Positions 9,474 through 20,379 of a stretch of 64,000 bases of DNA are shown piece by piece (within the stretch, counting starts at the first letter, position 1; the number at the start of each line of letters is the position of its first letter). Position numbers and translations under genes: made by a program. The notes beneath the pieces are model-generated. The model was not told the origin of the DNA. It saw nothing but the letters and a program-made list of their open reading frames with translations, and ran no database searches. Source of the DNA: Melanopsichium pennsylvanicum. Lineage: Eukaryota > Basidiomycota > Ustilaginomycetes > Ustilaginales. The stretch covers positions 62,001 through 126,000 of the forward strand of contig OAPG01000016.1 of assembly GCA_900208305.1 (NCBI GenBank), given 5' to 3'.

Positions 9474-11804
9474 TCATTTCGCCGGGGTAGCGCCATCGCC
9501 TTTAGGAGTGGCGGCTGCGTTCCATGCCCAAGAGCGCCAGTCGCCTCCAAGTATTGAGGAGGAAGGGGTTTCCGCAGCATCAGCTACGGAATCAGACCGA
9601 TGGCTATGCGGGGCTGCAGTAGTCGACGTGGACCGACTAGCGCTAGGTCTCAAGGCAGAGAAGCTGGGCAATCCAAGTCCGAGAGAGACGCGCTTGCTAC
9701 TGTCCCCTTCGCTACTCGCGCCGCTGTGCCCAGCAAGCTTAGCTGACGACATCTCATTGAGCTTTTGTAGCGCACGTAGAGCTCCACCTCCGCCCGCACC
9801 TGAGCTTTGCGTCGGGATACCCGCTGTCCCTGTTTCGGCACTTCCGAGGGAGTGTGGATTCCATGTCACCCTTTCGACCCGCAACTCGGCTAGTTGCGAA
9901 GACAGCTGCTGTGTCCGATCGCGGTCCGATAGCGATAGCGAAGCTCTTGGGCTGACAAGGTTTGCATACTGCATCGAAGAGCGACGTGCCGACCGTTCTT
10001 GGGAAGAAGGCACATCGGCAGCGTCCTGCAGATCATCGCAGGCAGCAGGCTTCCATGACGTGGCGAGCACACTGTGAATGGCATGGATGCTGCCAGGTGT
10101 GGGTGGAGAAGCGGACGAGACCGAGTCTTCCATAGCGCTGTCGAAGTATGATGAGTCTGAAGGTGTCTCGGTGCGGGACGATGTGGATGCGGCGGATGGC
10201 ATGCCAAGTAAGGCTGCCAGTGTCGATTCCGCAGCCGTGCCCACGTTTGCAGACGCTTTCAGACTGAGGCTCCTGCTGTTGCCCGGAAGGCCCAAAATGC
10301 CGCTGCTTCGATCCATGTCGGGGCGCACTGTCGCATTCGACATCACAGACGACTGGAAAGAAGCTGGGTCTGGGCGAAGCGTCGCCATCAGTGAGGGTCG
10401 CATGGCGGGCCGGTGTGACCCTCTGGATTCTGCCTTTGAGGCAGCAAAGTCGGTCGTTGACTCGATTGTCGACACTTCAGCGGAAGACGGGCCAATCACG
10501 AGTGAGGAGCTGGTGAGCGCTGAGGCGCTCGGAACGAATCCCGACGAAGACATAGCCCTCGAGGGGCCGACCATTTTGGTCATGAGTTTCATCGCTTCTT
10601 GTGCACGGCTATCGTAGCTGATAGAGCGCTTCTTCTGGGGTGTCGAAGTACGACTGTCTGAAGAAAGTTTCGTGGTATTTGATGGCGTCTCCGTGTTGCG
10701 CGAGCGTTCCTCGCTAGAGGCCATATGTGGCGTTGAAGACCGTTCGTCTTGTTCGTGCTCGTGCTGACCCTCCTCTGCGATGCTCGACTGTACTGCGGCG
10801 AAATTAGAAATCGAGTAGGGGCGTCTGGTCGAGTTGTTGCTACGACGCAGTGCTGAGGCAGCAGAAGTTGGTAAAGAGACGGCCGGAGGAGTCTGCAGCA
10901 TACGCTCCAGTCGTTTGGCGGCAGTCTTACCGATGGTGGCATCTCTGTCGAGTGCTTGGACAATACCAGTCGCTGCTGCGCCTCGCACCTCGAGCTCAGC
11001 TGGATCGGCCAATGTCGTAAGCTGGCTTGTAGATGATGCAACTGAAGGGAGTCGGTCAGCAATGACTGGAGACGTCAGCTTTTGCAGCTCTGCTGAAGTC
11101 TTTACCACGAACTCGGTCATGTCTGTGACAGCCTGTATCTGACGATGTAGATGTGCTTCCCTGGCGTCAAGATGAGAATCCAGCGCCGCTTCCATCGCAT
11201 TGAGTTGAGCAAGCTTGGCTCTAGATGAAAGGGTATCCAGGACGAGTCGATTCGAGGCCTCAAGAGCCTCCATGGTAGCTGCCATAAGTCGGTCGATCCT
11301 GTGCGTCATGTCGTTGCTGTACCCCTCATCATCATCACTGTCCTCCGTGCCGGTATCGTGTTCATCACTGTACTGTGTTCTGTGGTTGTTGTCCGACGTC
11401 AAAGCAGCTTTAGGCAATGCCAAGTCGATTTGTTTGGCGGAGTCGGCGTCGTCATTGTTTAAAGTGGCAGAGAGGTCAGCGAGGCTTAATGTGAGACTTT
11501 CTGAGGACGTAAGCTGGGCTGCTGTGGCGTCATCTAGGTGATCTACACAAGTGACATCGCTAATGCGGCTCTTTCGACGGTGTGCAAATGTGTCAACGTA
11601 CGTGGACGTTGTAGACTCGGCGCGACTTCGTATGGTGTCGTTTGGATCATCGGCAAGAGTATGAGTGGACCATCGCACTGGACTTTCCTGAAGGGCAGCA
11701 GTACTTTTGACGGGCTGAGCGGCAGATTTGAGTGAAACGTTCTGCATCCATCTTTGTGGCAGCCGCGAACGTGTTTGCCCCGTTGTTGATATGACGGGTG
11801 TCAT
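9474..11804 (-). CDS. Hypothetical Ser/Thr-rich protein with a central coiled coil
   Basis: A 776-residue protein. The frame opens at a TTG, and the first ATG at 11804 gives MTPVISTTG. Most of it is Ser/Thr/Ala-rich and probably disordered. An acidic patch around residues 150-165 is followed by a heptad-like helical stretch at about 166-240 (RIDRLMAATMEALEASNR and on), a plausible coiled coil. The last 25 residues contain a Trp-rich GGDWRSWAWNA motif that stands out against the low-complexity background and may be a binding motif. No enzyme domain is recognised. The open frame with biased codon use over 2.3 kb supports a real gene; the function is unknown. Confidence 0.75.
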   Translation of the reverse strand: MTPVISTTGQTRSRLPQRWMQNVSLKSAAQPVKSTAALQESPVRWSTHTLADDPNDTIRSRAESTTSTYVDTFAHRRKSRISDVTCVDHLDDATAAQLTSSESLTLSLADLSATLNNDDADSAKQIDLALPKAALTSDNNHRTQYSDEHDTGTEDSDDDEGYSNDMTHRIDRLMAATMEALEASNRLVLDTLSSRAKLAQLNAMEAALDSHLDAREAHLHRQIQAVTDMTEFVVKTSAELQKLTSPVIADRLPSVASSTSQLTTLADPAELEVRGAAATGIVQALDRDATIGKTAAKRLERMLQTPPAVSLPTSAASALRRSNNSTRRPYSISNFAAVQSSIAEEGQHEHEQDERSSTPHMASSEERSRNTETPSNTTKLSSDSRTSTPQKKRSISYDSRAQEAMKLMTKMVGPSRAMSSSGFVPSASALTSSSLVIGPSSAEVSTIESTTDFAASKAESRGSHRPAMRPSLMATLRPDPASFQSSVMSNATVRPDMDRSSGILGLPGNSRSLSLKASANVGTAAESTLAALLGMPSAASTSSRTETPSDSSYFDSAMEDSVSSASPPTPGSIHAIHSVLATSWKPAACDDLQDAADVPSSQERSARRSSMQYANLVSPRASLSLSDRDRTQQLSSQLAELRVERVTWNPHSLGSAETGTAGIPTQSSGAGGGGALRALQKLNEMSSAKLAGHSGASSEGDSSKRVSLGLGLPSFSALRPSASRSTSTTAAPHSHRSDSVADAAETPSSSILGGDWRSWAWNAAATPKGDGATPAK

Positions 11805-13049
11805 GGCTTCCGATGCCTCTGCAACGAAGAGCAAAGAGGTCGTGATGCAGTTTCAGGGTTGATGTGTGGGCGTTATGTGGAAGGACTGAGCATCTTTGTG
11901 AAAGAATGTGAGAACGTGAAGTTGGTCTCTTGTGTAGGAAAATCAATTGGTATAATGGCGTTGTCGAATGATAGAAGGCGCAGAACGTGGGTGGCTGATG
12001 AATGGTATGCAAGTTGTAAGATAAGAAGCTGAGATGTCAGACGGGAAGGAGTGGTTTGCTGCAAATAGTGTGCAAATGTAGAATGTCCGAATTCAAAAGC
12101 TGAGCGGAAAGCACTGAAGCATTCCGATGTTTGGCATATGAGATGCAGCTATGGTTGCAGCAGCAGCAGCAGCAAACAGCAGAGTAACTCAATTTCTAAC
12201 GAAGCATCAGACCCTGACTGCCTGATGCTGCTCTCTTGCTCCCTGCTGTCGTAGCAACCAAACCCGAAAGTACCAATTTCTACTCACAAAAGCAGGCTCA
12301 GCTCTGAGGTACGCCAAAAACACACCAAAAAAAACATGGCTCCTTACCCGAGGTCGTAATGACCACAACAAAGTGGAGTCCTGCAGCTTGTTTGATTTTG
12401 TTTTGGTTCAACTGGGCTACGGATGTGCTATGCCAAACCATGTGAGACAGATCAAGTTCGGTCCCTGTCCGAGCTATGACACACGGATCTCATCATCTTC
12501 ACTGGTTCTTCATGATAGGCGTTGCTGGCGACTCAGTTGCCGGCTGAGTGGCCACTCGGCCCTCGACCAGGGTGAGGCCCACTGAATTGCCCTGCCATGG
12601 TTGCGAAAATCGGAATCAGCCCCTGAAAGGTGGGAAATTCGAAAGTCAAAAATGGGACGTCGATCGGAGGGCCCGATACTCGACACGTTGCGTTAATTTC
12701 CTAAATTGGCACCTGTCCAATTTCTCAAGGCCAAGGTACATCTCATACCAGAAAACGAAGAGGAGTACTGTAAGTATTTTGTAAGAACTTTGCGTCTGAT
12801 AAGATCAACAGATAATTGACGTTGCAGCATAGACCCCAGAAGACACCATTCCGTTGGTGAGAAAAGAACATGTACAAGCGATCAACCCCAATCGAAACCA
12901 TCAAATATTGATGAGACCATCGCGTGCAGTCGTGGATTTTGGCGACGATCATTGCACTTTGTCAATGAGACCGATGTGGTATACAGAGGAAAACAGAGAG
13001 AATAAAAGATAAGAGAAAAGCATCTTGCTGTCGTAGTAAAAAGAATGGC
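11805..13049. other. intergenic region
   Basis: Holds the promoter side of the coiled-coil gene and the downstream flank of the permease pseudogene. A short CAG-type repeat sits at about 12157-12174. No coding frame is supported. Confidence 0.55.
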
Positions 13050-14535
13050 TTAGATGGTGTAGGTGAAGCCGGGACGGTCGTCAACAACCTTGCGACCGGC
13101 GCGGATCTTCTTGTTGGCAGCGTAGAAGTACACGGTGAAGCCAATACCGCAAAGAAGGACGAAGACCTGGCAAGCGATGGTGGCGTAGAGACCCTTGCGG
13201 TACAGAGGAGCGTCGTTCTCATTGTAAGCGAGCGAGGTAAAGATACCGCCGATACCACCGAACATGATCACAATGACCGAGGTGAACGACTTCTTGGCCT
13301 GACCGGGGACGTTGTTCTGTGAGAAATTGAGCACGAATGGAATGTTGGCGTTGGTTCCAAAGACACCAAGGAAACAGCCGGCAAGCTGAACTTTGCGATT
13401 TGTAGTGACAAAGAGCATACCGAGTCCAGCAATAGTGAGGATGCACTGGCCGATGAGGATGGGCATTCGAATGAAGTATCGATCAGCTACCAAAGCGGTG
13501 CAGAAGGCAGCAACCAGGGCAGTCCAGTAAGGAGCAGATGCGATCAATAAAGCGGCCTGAGGACGACGGGTAAGAAGTAGGCGTATGCGTAGGTACGCAT
13601 GGTGGTGCATATGAAAATGAGACCGTAGATTCAGACTTTCAGGTCGGTAGCGTACCTGGCAGCCTTGGCCCAAGCGAGAGCATCGGCCTTCGAGTCGGCA
13701 CGGTCTCGTTCGATACGCGTCAAGATCATGTCGCGCTCGGCCATTGTGAGGAAGCCTCTCCCAGCAGCTTTGTCGGGGAAGTCAATAACGACAAAGTAGG
13801 CGATACCTGCGAGAACAACAGTGAGCAGACCTTCGATGATAAAAATCCACCGTCAGCCTAGGAAAGTCTTGTCGGCGACCTTGATGAGCGAAAAAGACGC
13901 AGCAGCGATGTTGGAACAGCCTGCGACACCGACCGAGATGAGGTTGAACGCAGACATGCGCACCTGCGATTCCCTACGAACGTACCAGTTCGAAATCAGC
14001 CAAACACAGGCTGGAAAGAAGCCGGCTTTGAACGCTCCAATAAGTGGACGAGTGACGGTGAGAGACTGCCACGACTTGACGAAACCCTGACCGATCATGA
14101 CGACCCCCCAGCAGAAAGCGATGCCTTCAAGCTGATTGGCTGCTCCGATTTTTCGGAGAAGCAAGATCGATGGCATTTCGAGCAGGATGTATGGGACGAA
14201 GAACATGAGGAGAGGTATGGATTAGTTGGCACCAGCGGTGAGCTTGAGCTCAATTCCTGCACCGGCAACACGAGCAGCGGAGAGATTGGTTCGGTCGATA
14301 AGGGCGATCGAGTATAGTGCGCCGAGCATGGGGAGCAAGCGCCTATCGATCTTCGAACGCGCTTAATCTCAGCTCCTTCGAAGCCTACGTCGATGTCCTC
14401 GGTGATCTCGTTTCCCTCGACATCGAGGGTAGCGGAGGTGTCCTTGGTAAGTGTATTGATCTGAATGGGGTAGCCGATTGGCTCCTTTTCGTCCGAGAGG
14501 AGTGAGACCGAGCGGTCTCTCTTATTAGCCGCCAT
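13050..14535 (-). pseudogene. Broken major facilitator permease (Dal5/allantoate-permease-like anion:cation symporter)
   Basis: Reading the minus strand from an ATG at 14535 gives an N-terminal tail, then permease sequence scattered over three frames. The first helix region (KIDRRLLPMLGALYSIALID) is in a different frame from the start, so a frameshift lies near 14354-14360. In-frame stops follow at 14222-14224 (TAA), 13853-13855 (TGA inside an FLG-RWIFIIEGL segment) and 13631-13633 (TGA inside a LKV-IYGLIF segment). The two TGA codons sit where the family has Trp. Near 13565 the frame changes again and the stretch between helices 7 and 8 appears shortened. The last 170 codons, down to the TAA at 13050, are intact. 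The segment order and motifs match nicotinate/allantoate-type permeases of the plasma membrane. Five independent lesions argue against sequencing error. Confidence 0.85.
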
Positions 14536-17500
14536 GTTGAGTTGAGTGGAAGTGTTGCAAGAGGAAGGTGTGATGTGTGTTTCGAACCAGGGGAAGATGA
14601 AGAGTCTCAATGGTAGTTTTGGCTCTGCTTTGAGGATCAAGGGACGATGGGGAGCACATTTCAGGTGCAAAAGGAAATAGAGATTCGGCCTCTTATATCT
14701 GATACTTTGCAGCAACGGCCGCGGACAGGTGTCTGGGGGCACTCTTACACATGGTTCTTTCAGAGATCCGTTCGCTCAATCGCCAGCGCAGGGAGCAGGT
14801 GCACCATGCGCAGTAGCTTCGTTTGACCCAGGCACCGCATTTTGCATGACATGAGAGCTGTGGTGCAGGATGCATTGACTGAAAAGCGTTCCGACAGAGC
14901 CTAAAGACGAGCTTGTTCGACCACAAACTACTCAAACAGCTGCGAATGAGAGACCGCATGAGACACCACCATACACCAGCACATGCTCCTCGGGGAAACA
15001 AGACACAATAATTTGACAGGCCAGGAACGATTGCTTCAGAATAGTGCACGTCTTCAGGCCGTAACACCTGAGTTTTGGAGCTTTGCTTTAGCAGTCGTTT
15101 CCGACTCCGCCTAGTCTTTGATCGATGGCAAGAGAAGCTGGTTGAGCAAGTAAATTTCCTCGAGGGAATGGCGAGGGAATAGCAAGGTAGAGACTGGCCT
15201 TGTGTCGCTCACATGTGTCGATCTGTATCCGGCTATGATCTCGTTAACTACCGAGGGGCAAGTTGCTACAAATTCAGTTTTATTGATCCGTACACAGCAA
15301 TAATCGAGGGTGTCAAGCTCTACTGGAAGAGCCAGACCAAAAACGGGGTAAAGGAGCCAATTCATATTGAGGGAGAAATCAGCCTGTTATCGACCCCTAG
15401 CACAGTGCAGCACGAACAGTTTGAGGTACCGCCACTTGCAAAAAGTGACAGCCTGCGTGGGTGTATTTTTGGAAGAGACGAAGTCTTGACTTACCCGCAT
15501 GGACGCAAGCGGGAAGAGAACTAGACCCACGATTGATTTCTTGGCTGTATGAGATGATTGTGGGTGGATCGGTCACGGTCTACAAAGTTTGAGAGCTCAT
15601 CTTGGCTCTTTTGACAGACGATGAGTGCTGATGTGCAGCCGAGACTCTCTTCGTTCGTACCAAAGCTTTGTTTGACATGAGAAACGTGGGGAAACGTCTG
15701 TGTCTGAATTCTGCATAGTCAAATACCGTAGCATCTCTCTTCTCTCTTGTTCTCTTTGATTTACCCCACACGATTCTTTTTACTTGTTGGCAATCTTCCA
15801 AACCCGAAGGCAGAAGATCCCCTTGTGATGCTTTCTCGAGAAGTGAGATGACCTTAAGTTACAATATTGAAGTTCTTTGCGACCGGAGCAGTCTGTAAGA
15901 ACGTCATTCCCGTCATCTCCTCGAACACTAGCACCCTTCTCCACCTTTGTCTGAGCGACGGGGAAAATATTGTCGGGGAGAATAATACCGGCTGCTCCGT
16001 GGCGACGAGCTCGATATGCGAGCTGTCAGTCTCTCCAAACGAGACCGTTTTTAATTTTTCAAAACGAGCCCGAGGTCGGTGCTTTGGTTTCGAGGACCGC
16101 CCTTTGGAGGGATTGCCTTCCCTGACTTGAGGTGGTGATCAATTTCGATTCATTTGAACAACCTGCACGAGACGGACTGTAAATCGCTACAATCACCGAC
16201 ACCAACAAGTGGTACGGCTAGATGTGTGCGGAATAAGCAAGCTAGGCGAGTCACCAAAATTGTCATATAAGATTCACTGTACCGCAAGTGGATGCATATG
16301 TTTGTGGACCTCACAAACGTTTTCCATAATCAGCACGCATGCAACCTTTGTTCCGTGCAAGGCCCTCCTCCCGTGCCCTCACGCATAGGTTGTCCCAAAT
16401 CTGAAAACAAGAGCAGAGATGAGTTTCGTACAAGCAGCCTTGAAGACCAACATGAATCATGAGCGCAAATTGCAGGGTGCTACAAGAGGCATGCACGGAT
16501 GGCTAGAAAAGCTCAGCATCCGCAATACTTCAAGACAAACAGCCACCGAAGTGTAGCAGGTCAGGATGGAGCAAGCTTCTCATTAGCCGACCCCGTTGGC
16601 AGGCTAGATTGCGTGGACCTTGCCCGCAATTTTGCAAAGGCGCGACTTTTTCGCCAACTACTCCAATTCAGTCACTGCCGCACTGTTGATCTTGGGCGAC
16701 ATTTCTTGGCGTTATGCGATATATTATTTATCTCCTCTTGCTCATGATTGTGCCTGTCCAGATGAGGGAGAAGAATCAGTTGCTCCGATGACGACTTAAG
16801 TTCTATTCTCGCAGCACTCTGCGCAGCATCGATTCTTTCCGGTCCTTCAATTCACATCCTTCTCAAGTCATCTCGCTTACAGTTACAATTCATGGCATTT
16901 CATGGCCTCTTTCGCACTGATAAGGATAGCTAGCTGAACTTGATTCAAAATGACCACGAACGCCTGAGCCGGATCGGCAGCTCGATCCCGTAATTGAGCC
17001 ATTGATGAGTCCTTCTCTGCTTGCTCGCAATTCTCATATCAAATGTGCAGCCTGGAGTGACACGAAGCTCACTAACGCAGTGTGGCGGAGGTCGAAGCGA
17101 GATCTGCGAAGCACTCGATCGGCCAAGTTCAGCTGTGGTACGTTAATATTGTTGCACAGGCACGGCCGGATCTCCAACATTTCCGCTTCACTCCCGAGAG
17201 TCTGATTTCCCCGTTGTCGGAGCTGTCATACACACAATGGCAAAGCCCCAAACAGCAAATTTGTCGGCACAATGGTTGTAGAGTCGTATTGTGCGTGCAA
17301 TGTATAGTGCAGTACCATGAATTTACTGTACACAGGCATTGAACGAGCGGTTATCGCGGTTTGACTATCGCTACCTTATGCTGCTTCTATATTGAATTAT
17401 AAGGCGAGACGATCAGCCATGTCTTACATGCTCTAAGGCACGCTTTTATCTCACCGATAGCCAAAATTGACCTCTTCACAGTGGTTTGCTCTGGCATAGA

Positions 17501-17882
17501 GCTCTGAAAAGTCTTGAGGTAGGCTTCGTTGAAGACTTGCGCTCAGGTTGGTGTATCAGTCTGGCAGCTTTTGAGTAAAATCTCAAACCGTATCGATCAT
17601 GGCTTTAGCTGGATACAATGCATTGACTTAGGCCCAATCCTCGAGAAACCCCTGCATTTCGTGAAAAGCACATGTTTGTGATCTTTTCCAACAACAGCAG
17701 GAATCGTCTGTTTTCGGGAGGGTGACGAGATCTGATGGCAATTTTAAATGCAGTCCATAAGTTGTTACCAGTGTGTGTTGCGTGGGTTGCCGTAGGCCTG
17801 TTTGTACCAAGACCTGGTTTGCCCGCTCAATTCAAGCAAAGGGATCAACACTCGATGCTCGACAGCACTCTTCTCCCTCTTG
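14536..17882. other. Gene-poor region
   Basis: About 3.3 kb in which no frame shows a recognisable protein. The longest ATG frames are 103 codons (15213-15524, +) and 84 codons (15111-15365, -). They overlap on opposite strands, so at most one could be real, and neither has a signal peptide or family motif. No terminal repeats or transposase fragments were recognised by eye. Confidence 0.5.
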
Positions 17883-18375
17883 TTAGAGGTTTTTGATGGT
17901 GCTTAACCATGTATAGAGGTCCTCGTGGAATCGGCCGTGGAACCTGGGCACGGTCTTATCCACGTAACATTGAATGTCTTGCCCATCTTTGGTGAAAGCC
18001 TTATATGAATGATCGGGAAGCTGATGACAAGTTAAGACAGATTTCTTGTCCGTATGTCCGATCGCAAAGAAGGTGAGGGTGTGCATCATGAGTCTTGCGA
18101 CTTCTTGGTTGGAAACGGAACACTCTGCCGCTGTGAAATATGCGGCCAAGGTCGAGAGGATGTTGGATTCTGCATAGTCGACTTTATATGGAATGTATAT
18201 GTAACCGGTTAGTTAATCGATTGAGAACAAGCTCAGGCCCATCGCTGGCAGTATCTGGTATCAGTTGGGCGTCAGACGAGATCTGATCACAGACATCAAG
18301 GGTCCGCGATAGTCAAAACTTCAACTGCAACAGCAAGAACAGTGCAACTGTTGAACAATAAGCGAAGACGTGCAT
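17883..18375 (-). pseudogene. Probable relic of a small secreted cysteine-containing protein gene
   Basis: The minus strand has an ATG at 18375 followed by 20 codons with a typical signal-peptide profile (short start, then a Val/Leu/Phe core). A TGA at 18313-18315 interrupts it. The same frame then stays open for 42 codons (CDQISSDAQL and on) to a TAA at 18184-18186. From about 18190 a second frame runs open to the TAA at 17883-17885 (LAAYFTAAECSVSN, later TCHQLPDHSY and IQCYVDK). Together these resemble one secreted protein of about 160 residues, with four Cys in the mature part, broken by one stop and one frameshift. Small secreted proteins of this size are typical of smut fungi. A TTAACTAAC branch-point-like sequence sits at the frame change, so an unrecognised intron is an alternative, but no GT donor with the right phase was found. 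No family was recognised. Confidence 0.45.
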
Positions 18376-19002
18376 CCATTATTTGTGCACAGTTCGTTCT
18401 CCTTGCTCGTTTAGTCTCAAGAAGCTGAACAAGAGCAGGTGATTCATTGAACCATAAGAGAGCTACGACATCCGGATCATCGCAGAACAGTTCGAATTGT
18501 CTGCATTTCCAACGAAGTTGTCCAACTTTGGCTGCTCGTATCGCCATATTTTTAGCTTAGAAGGACATTACAAGTTGGTGAAAAGTTGAAAATAAATATC
18601 AAAGTCACTTATAACCAGCAATGGTCTGCAAGAATACTATCCCCTTTTTGTCATATGAATTGTGCAAGATGCTAGTCTCATCGGTAGTAGGAAGAATGCT
18701 TGTTTGGCAACCCTAATTCATCTCATCTGATCCTGTGATCTTGCTGCTTCAAAACAATTCATGGTGAGATACGCAAAGTTGCCCACCAACCCACTGCGCT
18801 GTTCACCAAGATTGACCGGTTGTAAACCGAGTCTTGGTCAGCTTCGCATACGCTACCTCGTATAAGGACAACAGCTTTTGGAAGTCACTCCACCAACAGT
18901 ATTGCGCAAAGGAAGTGAGAATGCATTGTATGTGAAGTGCTCAAGTACAAATGATCGACAAAAAAGGGAGCCGAATTTCAAAAAGAGGGTAACGGCTCGT
19001 CA
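18376..19002. other. intergenic region
   Basis: Lies between the secreted-protein relic and the stop of the hydrolase-like gene. An 83-codon ATG frame at 18296-18547 (-) overlaps the relic in another frame and has no recognisable feature. Nothing else is supported. Confidence 0.5.
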
Positions 19003-20379
19003 TCAGAGCAAAGTCGAAGCGCCAACGGCGAAAACAGTTGCGCATCCCACTGCCAACACTATCGCCAATTTGCTCGCAGTAGTCGAATGTGCGCCGCTCG
19101 TACCGCGATCGCTTGCTGTCGTGGTCTGATTGGAATTCGTCACGTTCTTCCAACCCTGAGGCCTCCAGCCGAGCTGAACATTCTGACTATCATCAAACAA
19201 GGCGCTTGTACCTTCCATACTCGAATACACCTCCTGCGCGTTGTGATCGGCATTCTGAATCACCGTCAATCTATGGCTCAACTTTCCTTGCGTGAGATTA
19301 CTCCATGATGAAAGGTTAGGAAGGGCACCTGGAAAACCGGTGAGATCCTGATTGGTGGCGGCAAGGGTGTTGATGTAACGCCACCAAGCGAGGTTTCGAT
19401 CACGCCTAGCTGCACCGCCTTGGAGTTTGGCCATGCAAGTGTTGTCTCCATCAGCTTGGGTATCTTGGTAGCCAACGACCCAGCGAATGTCGCGCGTTGC
19501 AAAGGTGGAAAAGTATTGTTGAGGAGTACGCAGACCGGCTGCTTTTGTGCCATTAAATCGATCAAAACCATATCGCCAGCGATTATACAGGGGACATGTT
19601 GCCTTGTCGGCAACCGTCTTGTCCTGTAAAGGTCGATCGAGAGTAAAGTAGGGATTGGAAGAAGGGTCACCCACAACATAACGCAATTGGATTTTGCTCG
19701 AAGAATTTAAACCAGCACCAACCACAGCATAACGGGAGATGAGCTGTGCTCCGCCGCCATGTCCAACAAACGTGATCAAGTTCATGTTGGGATACTTTTG
19801 AGTATCGCTAAACTCGGCAAGAAGTGCGTCGAGTGCATCAAAGCTCGTCACATTACTTGCAGTTGGATGAGTTGCAGCTTCGCCAGCCTGCCAGACATTG
19901 GTGTCGGCAAATGCGATCTGATTGGCTGTGTACTGTCCAGAATTGAACCGAGTCGAGTAGAACTGTGGAGCGGTGATGATGGATGTAGACACGGCGTTGG
20001 GTGATTTGGCAGCGATGGCGGATTTGAGAACGTCGTTGAGAATGGTCCAGTAGTTGGCTCCATCGCGAAGCTTTCCATGCATCATAACGTAAGCGTTTGT
20101 AGCGGTCGAGTTCTGAGGGTTGGCAGTCCAATACACGGCAACTGAGGCGGAAGAGGTGATAGGGAGAGAAACGAGTGTAGCACCACTGGGAACGGTGGGG
20201 GTACTGTGGTCCTCGCCTTCGTTGTTGATGCCATCTTGGTCGGAGAATGCATCGCGTTGGAGTATCGCTGATGATGAGGAGAGGGATCGCACCGGGGTGA
20301 GGTGGGCGAGAGCGGTGTGTGGGAGGAGCTGGAGCAGCAACAGTGCCAGACACAGAGAGGTAGCATATACAGATCTCAT
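19003..20379 (-). CDS. Secreted, probably GPI-anchored alpha/beta-hydrolase-like protein lacking the nucleophile Ser
   Basis: A 458-residue protein starting at ATG 20379. Residues 1-25 form a clear signal peptide (LCLALLLLQLLPHTALA). Residues about 85-400 look like an alpha/beta hydrolase: a strand leading to an elbow FVGHGGGAQ at 204-212, a downstream YVVGDPSSNPYF acid-loop candidate, and a late His in QNADHNAQE. Normal members have GxSxG at the elbow; here position 208 is Gly (codon at 19756-19758), so classical serine hydrolysis is not expected. Many NxS/T sites are present. The C-terminus is Ser/Thr/Gly-rich followed by a hydrophobic end (IVLAVGCATVFAVGA), the arrangement of a GPI-attachment signal. 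It probably sits at the cell surface or wall. The substrate is unknown. Confidence 0.8.
   Translation of the reverse strand: MRSVYATSLCLALLLLQLLPHTALAHLTPVRSLSSSSAILQRDAFSDQDGINNEGEDHSTPTVPSGATLVSLPITSSASVAVYWTANPQNSTATNAYVMMHGKLRDGANYWTILNDVLKSAIAAKSPNAVSTSIITAPQFYSTRFNSGQYTANQIAFADTNVWQAGEAATHPTASNVTSFDALDALLAEFSDTQKYPNMNLITFVGHGGGAQLISRYAVVGAGLNSSSKIQLRYVVGDPSSNPYFTLDRPLQDKTVADKATCPLYNRWRYGFDRFNGTKAAGLRTPQQYFSTFATRDIRWVVGYQDTQADGDNTCMAKLQGGAARRDRNLAWWRYINTLAATNQDLTGFPGALPNLSSWSNLTQGKLSHRLTVIQNADHNAQEVYSSMEGTSALFDDSQNVQLGWRPQGWKNVTNSNQTTTASDRGTSGAHSTTASKLAIVLAVGCATVFAVGASTLL

Noticed and set aside
13050..14535. Repeat-induced point mutation as the cause of the permease decay
   Set aside because: The two Trp-to-stop changes are not at CpA sites on either strand, and the lesions include frameshifts and a deletion, so ordinary drift explains them better.
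15111..15524. Overlapping ATG frames of 84 (-) and 103 (+) codons in the gene desert
   Set aside because: They overlap on opposite strands and neither has a signal peptide or recognisable family feature.
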